Below are positions 1 to 8,748 of a stretch of DNA of 64,000 nt, one piece after another; the first letter of the stretch is position 1, and every line of letters starts with the position of its first letter. Source of the DNA: CAZAPG01 sp964486935 (GTDB lineage Bacteria; Chloroflexota; Anaerolineae; 4572-78; J111); NCBI GenBank assembly GCA_964486935.1, contig CAZAPG010000004.1, forward strand, positions 124,001 to 188,000, read 5' to 3'. Under the pieces are notes generated by a model. That model was not told the origin of the DNA and did no database searches. It worked only from the letters and a program-made list of their open reading frames with translations. The position numbers were made by a program, and so were the translations under genes.

Positions 1-123
1 GGCCGCTGCCTGACCACGCTGTTTGTAGACGAGCCGCTTTCTGCCTGCGCCTGTACCCCCGATGCCGCTACCATTATAGCTGCGGGTAACAGCGGCGTTT
101 ACTTTTTGCGGTTAGAGAGATAA
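1..123 (+). CDS. C-terminal end of a WD40-repeat protein (partial, paralogue of the next gene)
   Basis: The open frame enters from the left edge and stops with TAA at 121-123, giving 40 residues. It reads GRCLTTLFVDEPLSACAC and ends GVYFLRLER. This matches almost position for position the end of the downstream TIR/NB-ARC/WD40 protein (GQCLTTLLVDGPLSGCAW ... GVYFLQVIW). It is therefore the last WD40 blade of a tandem paralogue whose body lies outside the window. Whether the missing part also carries TIR and NB-ARC domains cannot be seen. The two genes are about 120 bp apart on the same strand. Confidence 0.8.
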   Translation, partial: GRCLTTLFVDEPLSACACTPDAATIIAAGNSGVYFLRLER

Positions 124-246
124 TGCGCCAAACGCGCCGTAATATTTTGTCTTGCTCTGCTCGTATGTTAAACTGATATGGGCCGATTTTAATTTTTATT
201 GTACTCAAACCCCAGCTTTACCCCCCACATCAAGGAGCCAGCGTTT

Positions 247-3200
247 ATGGACTTTGTAGCAAAGTGGCAGCAACAAACAGAGGAGTCGCTGACCAGATGT
301 GCTGCTCTGGCCGCCAAAATTGAACAGGTTGACCTTGAGTACGCCCTGATGGCAACCGGCGTACTCTGGCCGTTACGCCAGCCCGTTCAAGAATTTGATA
401 TGGAGGCCATAGCCGCCGTCAACCAGCTTTTGGGCAGCCAGGCCAAGCATGTGCTGCGGGTTGTGCAAGGTTGGGATGATGACCTGATGGCCGCGGCCCG
501 CAATTTAAATCAACAACTGGTTGGCAATACCGAACTGGATGCCGCTTTAAATATTCTTATCAAACAATTCAAGGCTTTTTTTACCTTTACCAACGCCATT
601 TCCGAACAGGCTCAGGCCCATCCAGCAGGGAGTGACCGTGGTCAAGTTGAACCATCGCCCGCTATCCAGCCGCAGGTCGCCGCCGCGCCAGAACTGCCGC
701 CCCGCATTTTTATTTCTTACGCCCGTAAAGATGGCGAAGCGTTAGCTCATGATATTCGCCAGCGTCTTGAGCAGGAAAGCATCCCCGTGTGGCAAGACCG
801 GGTAAAAATGGAAGGCGGGCGCGATTGGTGGCTACAAATTACCGAGGCGCTCAATCAGGTTGAGTTTATGGTGCTGGTGGCTACCCCGGCTGCCATGCGC
901 TCTGAAGTAGTGCGAAAAGAGTGGCGTTACGCTCGCCAGCAGGGCGTTTGCGTATATCCGGTCATCGGCTCGGCTAATTTGAATTTTGACGAACTGCCCC
1001 GCTGGATGCGTAACGTTCATTTTTACAACCTGGAACTGGAGTGGTCAAAACTACTTAAAGACCTGGGCGAACCATGCGAAACGCCCCGTGTGCCCTTTAT
1101 GGTAGAAGAACTCCCCGACGATTTTGTGCCTCGCGCTGACCAGCTCGACCGGCTTACCACACTGTTGCTGGATGAAAATGGCGACCCCATTGCCACCACT
1201 CTGGCTTTGTTTGGCACCGGCGGCTATGGCAAAACCATGCTGGCCAAAGCCCTGTGCCACAACGAGGATATGCGGCAGGCCTTTGACGATGGTATTTTGT
1301 GGATTACCCTGGGTGAAAACCCCGGCGATTTAACCGGGCGCGTGGTTGACCTGATTGAGGTGCTCAGTGGCGAACGCCCCGGTTTTGCCGGCCTGGATGC
1401 AGCCGAAACCCGGCTGGTGCAACTACTGGCCGAACGCGATATTTTAATAGTCATTGACGATGTTTGGAACGTAGCCCATCTCAAGCCCTTCATTCGGGGC
1501 GGGGGGCGCTGCGCCCGGCTTATTACCACCCGCAACATTGCTGCGCTGCCGCCCAAAACCCAAACTATCGAAGTGGAGGCCATGCGGCGCAGCGAGGCCG
1601 TGGCTTTGCTGAGTAAAGGACTACCCGTGGAAAATAGCAAACCGCTGGAGCAGTTGGCCGACCGCCTGGGCCACTGGCCCCTGTTGCTAAAGTTAACCAA
1701 CAGCACCCTCAGAGATCGGGTACACAACAATAACCAACCCCTTTCCGCCGCTTTGGCCTACGTTAACCGGGCTTTGGATAAACGCGGCCTGACCGCCTTC
1801 GACTCGCGCAATGCCGCCGCCCGCGACCAGGCAGTGGGCCAAACCCTGGGGGTTAGCCAGGAGCTTTTAAGCGATGACGAGCGCCAGCGCTACCACGAGT
1901 TAGCCATTTTCCCCGGCGAGGTCAATATTCCCTTAAGCGTACTGCGTAAACTCTGGGGGGCTACGGCCAACCTTGACGATTTTGACACCGAGGAACTTTG
2001 CAATCGCTTTTTCCAACTTTCGCTGCTGGCCCACTTTGACCCCAACGAGCATTACATTACCCTGCACAACATTGTGCGTAAATACCTGGCCCACGAGCAA
2101 GGCGAAAAAATGGCAAAGCTGCATCAAACCCTGCTCGACGCCTTTGCCGCCGGCCTGCCCCAAACCGGGTTCGGCCATCCGCGCTGGGCCGGCCTGGAGA
2201 ATCAAGAAACTTACCTGTGGACGCATCTGGCCTACCATTTGGCCGGAGCGCAACGCGGGCCAGAGTTAGTTGCTACGGTTACAGATTTATCCTATCTGGC
2301 CCGCAAAACTCATTTGCGCACCGCCTACGCCGCCGAAGCCGACATGCTGGCCGCCCGGCAGGTTGACCCTCACAATGCCGCCCTGACCCGGTTGCATCAG
2401 GCTTTTTCGCAATCCAGCCATCTGCTTAATCAATGCGAAACTATCAACCAGGTGGCAAACACCCTGCACAGCCGTTTGATGCACGCGTCTTTGCTGGTCG
2501 ACCTGGTGGCAAGCGGCCAAAAATCGCTGCCCAAACCCCTGCTCACCGCCTACCACCGCCTGCCCGATTTGCCCGCCTCCAACCTCATTCGCGCTCTGGG
2601 GCATCACGTGCCGGTTTTAGCCTGCGATATCAGCGCCGATGGCTCCACCGTGGTTTCTATGGCCAGAGATAATATTGTTAGAATTTGGGACGCCCATACC
2701 GGCGCAGAGCGTCTGGCCCTTGAAGGTCACAAAGTTATTGGCAATAGCTGCGTAATTAGCAGCGATGGCAGCACCGTTGCTTCGGCCACATGGGATGGAG
2801 AATTGAAAATTTGGGATACCCAAACCGGCGCGCAACGCTTTTCGGTTAACGCCCATGATGGCTCCCTGTTTGGTTGCGCTATCAGCGCCGATGGCTCGGT
2901 GGTAGTGACTGCCTCAAAAGATAAATTGCTCAAAGTGTGGGATGCCCGCGCCGGCGCCGAACGCTTTACCCTGGCCGGGCACAACCGCTCTGTGAGCGGC
3001 TGCGATATCACCCCCGATGGCGCAACCATCGTTTCAACCTCGCCCGATGGCACGGTAAAAATTTGGGATGGCCAGACCGGCCAGTTGCGCCTGACTATCA
3101 AAGCCTATGAAGATACCGAGGTTCAAAACCCGGTGGCCAACCTCACCTTTACCGCGGCGGCTTCGGCCCTGTTAGGTTGCGCCATCAGCGCCAACGGCTC

Positions 3201-4386
3201 CACCATTGTTTCGGTGTTGCCCGACGGCATCCTCAAAGTGTGGGATGCCCGCACCGGGGCCGCGCGCGCTACCCTTACCGGGCATACGGGCTGGGTAGAA
3301 AATTGCGCCATCAGCGCCGATGGCAGCCTGATTGTATCGGTGGCTAATGATAAAACCATCAAAGGTTGGGATGGACACACCGGCGCCGAACGGTTCACCA
3401 TTGAGGGACATTTGCGTACCGTATCCGGCTGCGCTTTAAGCGCCGATGGCGCGGTGCTGGCCACCGCCTCGCAAGATAAAACGCTAAAATTGTGGGATGT
3501 CGAAAGCGCGGCTGACCAGCTTCCCGCTGCCAGCCACGTGCTGGCTGCCCAATGTTGCGCCGTAAGCGCCGATGGCAACCTTGTTATTTTCGATACATCG
3601 GGCAACGCCCTCAAAGTGGTGGATGCCGCTACCGAAGAAACCCGTTTTGAACTAAAAAAACATATGCGACCCGTCACCGGCTGCGCTATTAGCAGCGATG
3701 GCGCAACTATTATCACCGCTTCTCAAGACCGTACCCTTAAAATGTGGGATGCCCGCACCGGCCAGGAGCAGCGTATTCTCCGGGGCCATACCTGGGCCGT
3801 CAACGACTGCGCCCTGAGCCGCGATAACAGCATCATCGTTTCCGTTTCGGAAGATAGCTCGCTCAAAATTTGGGACGCCCACACCGGCACCGTCCGCTTT
3901 ACCCTGGCCGGCCACCTGCGGGGCGTCAACGGCTGCGCTATTAGCCCCAATAGCGATTTTATTGTGTCAACTTCGGCGGATAAAACGCTGAAAATATGGG
4001 ATGCTCGTACCGGGCAGCAGCGGTTGACTCTTTCTGGCCATACCGAGCCGGTGAATGATTGCGATATCAGCCCCGATGGTTTGCTGATTGCTTCGGCCTC
4101 AAACGATAATACATTGAAGGTGTGGGACAGCCAGAGCGGCGGCGAGTTGATAACTTTACAGGGACACACCAGCCCGGTGTTGCAGTGCGCTTTTAACCCT
4201 ACAGACCAGCATCTGCTCTCCGTTTCAAAAGATAGAACTGTCAGGCTGTGGGATGCTCAAAAAGGCCAGTGTTTAACCACCCTGCTGGTTGATGGCCCGC
4301 TCTCCGGCTGCGCCTGGTTTCCTGATGGCCGGCGCTTTGTAGTAGTGGGCGCGCGGGGAGTCTATTTTTTGCAGGTAATTTGGTAA
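247..4386 (+). CDS. TIR / NB-ARC / WD40 protein (bacterial NLR-like)
   Basis: 1379 residues when started at the ATG at 247, which has AAGGAG at 232-237; a TTG at 199 would add 16 residues and has no ribosome site. Residues 1-130 are a helical N-terminal region. A TIR domain starts near 152 (RIFISYARKD) and keeps the probable NADase glutamate (E225 in VVRKEW). The NB-ARC ATPase has Walker A GTGGYGKT (about 323), Walker B ILIVIDDVW (about 399), an ITTRN sensor, a GHWPLLL box (GLPL-like) and YITLHN at the MHD position. From about 784 to the end there are 14 WD40 repeats, enough for two seven-blade propellers. Proteins of this plan are STAND sensors: ligand on the propeller, nucleotide-driven oligomerisation, TIR cleavage of NAD. 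A defence or programmed-death role is inference; no separate effector gene adjoins it. Confidence 0.88.
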   Translation: MDFVAKWQQQTEESLTRCAALAAKIEQVDLEYALMATGVLWPLRQPVQEFDMEAIAAVNQLLGSQAKHVLRVVQGWDDDLMAAARNLNQQLVGNTELDAALNILIKQFKAFFTFTNAISEQAQAHPAGSDRGQVEPSPAIQPQVAAAPELPPRIFISYARKDGEALAHDIRQRLEQESIPVWQDRVKMEGGRDWWLQITEALNQVEFMVLVATPAAMRSEVVRKEWRYARQQGVCVYPVIGSANLNFDELPRWMRNVHFYNLELEWSKLLKDLGEPCETPRVPFMVEELPDDFVPRADQLDRLTTLLLDENGDPIATTLALFGTGGYGKTMLAKALCHNEDMRQAFDDGILWITLGENPGDLTGRVVDLIEVLSGERPGFAGLDAAETRLVQLLAERDILIVIDDVWNVAHLKPFIRGGGRCARLITTRNIAALPPKTQTIEVEAMRRSEAVALLSKGLPVENSKPLEQLADRLGHWPLLLKLTNSTLRDRVHNNNQPLSAALAYVNRALDKRGLTAFDSRNAAARDQAVGQTLGVSQELLSDDERQRYHELAIFPGEVNIPLSVLRKLWGATANLDDFDTEELCNRFFQLSLLAHFDPNEHYITLHNIVRKYLAHEQGEKMAKLHQTLLDAFAAGLPQTGFGHPRWAGLENQETYLWTHLAYHLAGAQRGPELVATVTDLSYLARKTHLRTAYAAEADMLAARQVDPHNAALTRLHQAFSQSSHLLNQCETINQVANTLHSRLMHASLLVDLVASGQKSLPKPLLTAYHRLPDLPASNLIRALGHHVPVLACDISADGSTVVSMARDNIVRIWDAHTGAERLALEGHKVIGNSCVISSDGSTVASATWDGELKIWDTQTGAQRFSVNAHDGSLFGCAISADGSVVVTASKDKLLKVWDARAGAERFTLAGHNRSVSGCDITPDGATIVSTSPDGTVKIWDGQTGQLRLTIKAYEDTEVQNPVANLTFTAAASALLGCAISANGSTIVSVLPDGILKVWDARTGAARATLTGHTGWVENCAISADGSLIVSVANDKTIKGWDGHTGAERFTIEGHLRTVSGCALSADGAVLATASQDKTLKLWDVESAADQLPAASHVLAAQCCAVSADGNLVIFDTSGNALKVVDAATEETRFELKKHMRPVTGCAISSDGATIITASQDRTLKMWDARTGQEQRILRGHTWAVNDCALSRDNSIIVSVSEDSSLKIWDAHTGTVRFTLAGHLRGVNGCAISPNSDFIVSTSADKTLKIWDARTGQQRLTLSGHTEPVNDCDISPDGLLIASASNDNTLKVWDSQSGGELITLQGHTSPVLQCAFNPTDQHLLSVSKDRTVRLWDAQKGQCLTTLLVDGPLSGCAWFPDGRRFVVVGARGVYFLQVIW

Positions 4387-4461
4387 GATGGGGTGAAATT
4401 ATATTTCCAGGAGTTATGCACTTCGCAGCCTGAGTAGCCCTGAGACCGAAGGGAGTGGGCA

Positions 4462-4539
4462 TATCGAAGGGGGTTGAGTGCTCAAAACGCTGCTTCGATA
4501 CGGCTATCGCCTACTCAACATGGGTTTTGAGCACTCAAC
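4462..4539. repeat. Nested inverted-repeat element
   Basis: A perfect 16-bp inverted repeat, GTTGAGTGCTCAAAAC at 4473-4488 and its complement at 4524-4539, interleaves with a second pair (TATCGAAG 4462-4469, CTTCGATA 4493-4500). It lies in the 250-bp gap between the convergent WD40 gene and the 4636-5040 gene. No T-run follows either strand, so it looks more like a dispersed palindromic intergenic element than a terminator. No protein-coding gene is credible in this gap. Confidence 0.6.
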
Positions 4540-4635
4540 TGCGTAACTCCCGATTTCCTCAAAATGCGCCGCCAGACAACCTGGAGAGCAATGGCGCTAT
4601 AATACGGCCTTACAAATACCATGGCTGGGTAGAGC

Positions 4636-5040
4636 CTATAATGTTGCCCGATCAAATTTAAGGAAAACCATCATCCAATTCTGCTCAATATCTGAGGTGA
4701 TGTTAGTCGATTCAACTTGCTGACCCACAGCCTGTTCTACTTGGCTGGTTAACATTGGCAGAATCTGTCGCGTCAAGCCCTCGATATATTGTTGTAGCAA
4801 GTTATCGGTTGATTGCTGGGCCAGGGCAAGTTCAGCTTGAGAAAAGGCGTTTTCAATTAATACTATCAATCCGCATTGAACGCCTATAACGCTGGCTGCG
4901 CCCTGGGGCGCGCCATGCGCCTGCTGCCACATCGTCAAAAATTCCCGGCCCAGAACATCCCATCCTCTGGCGTTGGCCAGCAGAGTGTTGCGCTGCTGGA
5001 GCGCCTGTGTCGATTTGAATTTGGCAGAATTCCCAAACAT
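4636..5040 (-). CDS. Hypothetical protein, weakly DUF2294-like
   Basis: 134 residues with an excellent ribosome site (AGGAGG about 8 nt before the ATG). There is no signal peptide or membrane segment; the middle is helical and Gln-rich. The C-terminal pattern (helix with QILPMLTSQVEQ, then a strand WMMVFLKFD) loosely recalls the end of the DUF2294 protein at 17142-17510, but similarity is too weak for assignment. It lies 82 bp downstream of mnhG on the same strand, so it may be the last gene of the antiporter operon or stand alone. Function unknown. Confidence 0.6.
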   Translation of the reverse strand: MFGNSAKFKSTQALQQRNTLLANARGWDVLGREFLTMWQQAHGAPQGAASVIGVQCGLIVLIENAFSQAELALAQQSTDNLLQQYIEGLTRQILPMLTSQVEQAVGQQVESTNITSDIEQNWMMVFLKFDRATL

Positions 5041-5122
5041 GCTGTCCTCCTGTTTACCTCAGTGTAAAATTTTGGCCTTGCCATAGTTAAATCAAAATAC
5101 GCTGCCGGACGGGTCATTGCCG

Positions 5123-5470
5123 TCAGGCTGGCGGACTGGTCGAGCGGCCATAGTGGCGGCGCAGATCATCAAACTGGGTTTTATCCCACAGGGGTACGCC
5201 ATCCTGATAAGCGGCCCGGCCAATCAGATGAGCCGCCACCGGCGCGGTCAGCAGCAAAAAGATGATAGTCGCCCCGGCCCGGATGCCGGTGGCAAAATCG
5301 CCAAAGTAGAGCGCCACGCCCAGCAGGGTGCAGCCCACGCCCAGCGTCGCCGCTTTGGTAGAAGCCGACATCCGCAGAAACAGGTCGGGCATCCGCACCA
5401 GCCCCAGGCCGGCCATCAGAATAAAGAACGCGCCAATGATGATGAGTAGGATACTGATGAATAGTTGCAT
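5123..5470 (-). CDS. mnhG: Mrp/Mnh antiporter subunit G
   Basis: 115 residues with three hydrophobic segments. The MnhG/PhaG signature is visible: RMPDLFLRMSASTKAATLG in the first loop and LTAPVAAHLIGRAAY in the last helix. Family members are small membrane subunits of the Mrp Na+(K+)/H+ antiporter, a complex related to the membrane arm of complex I. The Asp/Arg-rich C-terminal tail (about 25 residues) is cytoplasmic. A 119-bp gap separates it from mnhF, unusual in an operon whose other members overlap; no gene is visible in that gap. Confidence 0.93.
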   Translation of the reverse strand: MQLFISILLIIIGAFFILMAGLGLVRMPDLFLRMSASTKAATLGVGCTLLGVALYFGDFATGIRAGATIIFLLLTAPVAAHLIGRAAYQDGVPLWDKTQFDDLRRHYGRSTSPPA

Positions 5471-5589
5471 GGTAGTTTTTCCTTCACAATAGTTAAGTCT
5501 GTAAGGTTCGAGCCACGTTCCACGGTCTACGCTCCACGTAACTTGGAATCTAGACCGTAATTTTTATGCCCGGCGTCGCCTGGGTGAGA

Positions 5590-5874
5590 CTATCGCCCCA
5601 CCTCTAACCTTCCCCGCCGCTCGATGTAGTAGGCAAAGCCCACCGTGCCCAGAAAAACCAGCAGAGCCAGCAAAATGGCCACATCCAGCAGCGCCGGCTG
5701 GCCGGTAAACGCAGCATACACTGCCACCACTCCAATACCCAACGTGGCCAGCATATCCAGAGCGATGACCCGGTCCGGCAGGCTGGGGCCGCGCAGCAGG
5801 CGGGCAAAGGTCAGCAGCAGCGCCAGGCTCAGCACCGGCAAAATAACCAGCGAAATAAACGTCGGTAAACTCAT
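5590..5874 (-). CDS. mnhF: Mrp/Mnh antiporter subunit F
   Basis: 94 residues, three transmembrane helices. The conserved GPSLPDRVIALDML motif after helix 1 is diagnostic of MnhF/PhaF, including the buried Asp of the second helix. The start overlaps the end of mnhE by four bases (ATGA), indicating translational coupling. Length is normal for the family. Confidence 0.94.
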   Translation of the reverse strand: MSLPTFISLVILPVLSLALLLTFARLLRGPSLPDRVIALDMLATLGIGVVAVYAAFTGQPALLDVAILLALLVFLGTVGFAYYIERRGRLEVGR

Positions 5875-6337
5875 TCAAAAATCTCCTTGATGTAACGCTC
5901 AAAGCCATCTTTGATTTCCTGCTGGAACAGGTCGGCATCCCGCACGTGCATGGCGTGGACGTACAGTATCTTGCCGCTAGGGGCCACGTCCAGGCTCAGC
6001 GTGCCGGGGGTCAGCGTAATCAGGTTGGCCAGCAGCGTCACCGCCGCCGGACGGGTCACATCCAGCGGCACGGCCACCACCGCCGGGCGCATAGTGTGGG
6101 CCGGCGTGAGAATTTCATACGTGACGCGCAGGTTGGCCAGCACCAGTTGCCAAATAAAATAGCCCGCAAAGCGGATAACCAGCCACACCTTTTTGAAATA
6201 GGTCGACTCGCCGGCGGCGCGGCGGGCCAGCCACAGCAGCAAATAGCCCACGGCAAAGCCAAAACCAAAGTTAAGGGGCGTCAACTGGCCGGTCAGGGCT
6301 ACCCAGGCCAGAGCCAGCAACAGATTCAAGAGCAACA

Positions 6338-6338
<1 letters not shown>
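5871..6338 (-). CDS. mnhE: Mrp/Mnh antiporter subunit E
   Basis: 155 residues. Two or three N-terminal hydrophobic helices are followed by a soluble C-terminal domain. Hallmarks are FIWQLVLANLRVTYEIL and LLANLITLTPGTLSLD, the conserved MnhE/PhaE block. Its start codon shares one base with the mnhD stop (TGATG) and its end overlaps mnhF, so it is in the middle of a tightly coupled D-E-F block. Confidence 0.94.
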
Positions 6339-7852
<1,514 letters not shown>

Positions 7853-7904
7853 AATATGCTTCCTTATCAAGCAAATAAGACGGGGTAATTAGTAATTGGG
7901 ACAA

Positions 7905-7932
7905 ATTACCAATTACCAATTACCAATTACCA
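7905..7932. repeat. Heptanucleotide tandem repeat (ATTACCA)x4
   Basis: Four exact copies of ATTACCA fill most of the gap between mnhC and mnhD; related AATTAGTAATTGG sequence flanks them. Short tandemly repeated heptamers are common intergenic filler in some filamentous bacteria. Placed within an operon, it would be transcribed as a low-structure spacer. Confidence 0.75.
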
Positions 7933-7936
7933 TTTA

Positions 7937-8287
7937 CTACGAAACCTCAGTCGTTCTCAGCCGGTCCAGGTCATCGGTGCGGGCCGATTGGTAGAGGCGG
8001 CGCACCAGCACCAGGGCAAAGGCTTGCAGGCCAAAGCCGATGACAATGGCCGTCAGCACCAGGGCCTGGGGCAGCGGGTCGGCAAATGGTTCGATTGGCC
8101 GGGTTGCGCCCGCCGGAATGAGCGGGGCCTGGCCGGGGGACAGGCGGCCCATCAAAAAGATGAGCAGGTTGGCCCCGTGTCCCAGCAAAATCAGCCCGAC
8201 CACCAGCTTGACGATGCTGCGCCGAAGCAGCATGTAAACGCCGCCGGCAAACAGCCCGCCGATAACCAGCGCCAGTAAAATTTCCAT
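7937..8287 (-). CDS. mnhC: Mrp/Mnh antiporter subunit C (NuoK-like)
   Basis: 116 residues when started at the ATG at 8287, which has AGGAGG just upstream; the longer frame would intrude into mnhB. Three helices with the NuoK-type pattern: GLILLGHGANLLIFLMG in helix 2 and DPLPQALVLTAIVIGFGLQAF (split here) in helix 3, where NuoK carries its essential acidic residue. Only one base separates it from the mnhB stop. Normal length for MnhC. Confidence 0.94.
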   Translation of the reverse strand: MEILLALVIGGLFAGGVYMLLRRSIVKLVVGLILLGHGANLLIFLMGRLSPGQAPLIPAGATRPIEPFADPLPQALVLTAIVIGFGLQAFALVLVRRLYQSARTDDLDRLRTTEVS

Positions 8288-8288
8288 G

Positions 8289-8732
8289 TCATTCCTCCTG
8301 AGCGCGGCCAACATGGGGGCCGGTTCCGTTTTCCATCAGGGCAAAAATAATGGTCAAGGTGACGCCGATGACCACCAGATAGACGCCCGCATCAAACAGC
8401 AGCGGCGTGCCCAGCTTGCCGATGACGGGCAGCGCCTGCTCGCTCCACAGGCCGGTCATAAATTCCAGCCCGCGAAACAGGGCCGGCAGCCCGCTGAGCG
8501 CCGCGGTCAGCAGTCCAAAGTAGATGAGTGAGCGCGGGTCAAGGCCCAGCACCCGCCGGGCGGAGCGCAGGCCCAGCGCCAGGGCGTACAGGGCCAACGC
8601 CGCTCCTGCTACCAGTCCGCCCACAAAACCGCCGCCCGGCTCGTTGTGGCCCCGCAGCAGCAGAAAAATGGAGAACATCAGCAGCAGCGGCAGCAGATAG
8701 CGGGTGGCCGTGGATAAAATCATCGAGTGCAT
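8289..8732 (-). CDS. mnhB: Mrp/Mnh antiporter subunit B
   Basis: 147 residues from the ATG at 8732 (AAAGGA upstream). Four helices. The family signature HNEPGGGFVGGLVAGAAL follows helix 1, and TPLLFDAGVYLVVIGV lies before the last helix. In many bacteria the MnhB domain is separate, as here, while MbhD/MbhE domains are fused to MnhA. It directly follows the APC permease gene, which ends 16 bp upstream. Confidence 0.94.
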   Translation of the reverse strand: MHSMILSTATRYLLPLLLMFSIFLLLRGHNEPGGGFVGGLVAGAALALYALALGLRSARRVLGLDPRSLIYFGLLTAALSGLPALFRGLEFMTGLWSEQALPVIGKLGTPLLFDAGVYLVVIGVTLTIIFALMENGTGPHVGRAQEE

Positions 8733-8748
8733 CTGTTTTTCCTTTCTG

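Noticed and set aside
4455..4661. 68-codon plus-strand open frame after the WD40 gene
   Set aside because: It runs through the palindromic repeat, has no ribosome site and overlaps the end of a better-supported minus-strand gene.
7905..7932. Heptamer repeats as a CRISPR array
   Set aside because: Units are contiguous 7-mers with no spacers and no cas genes.
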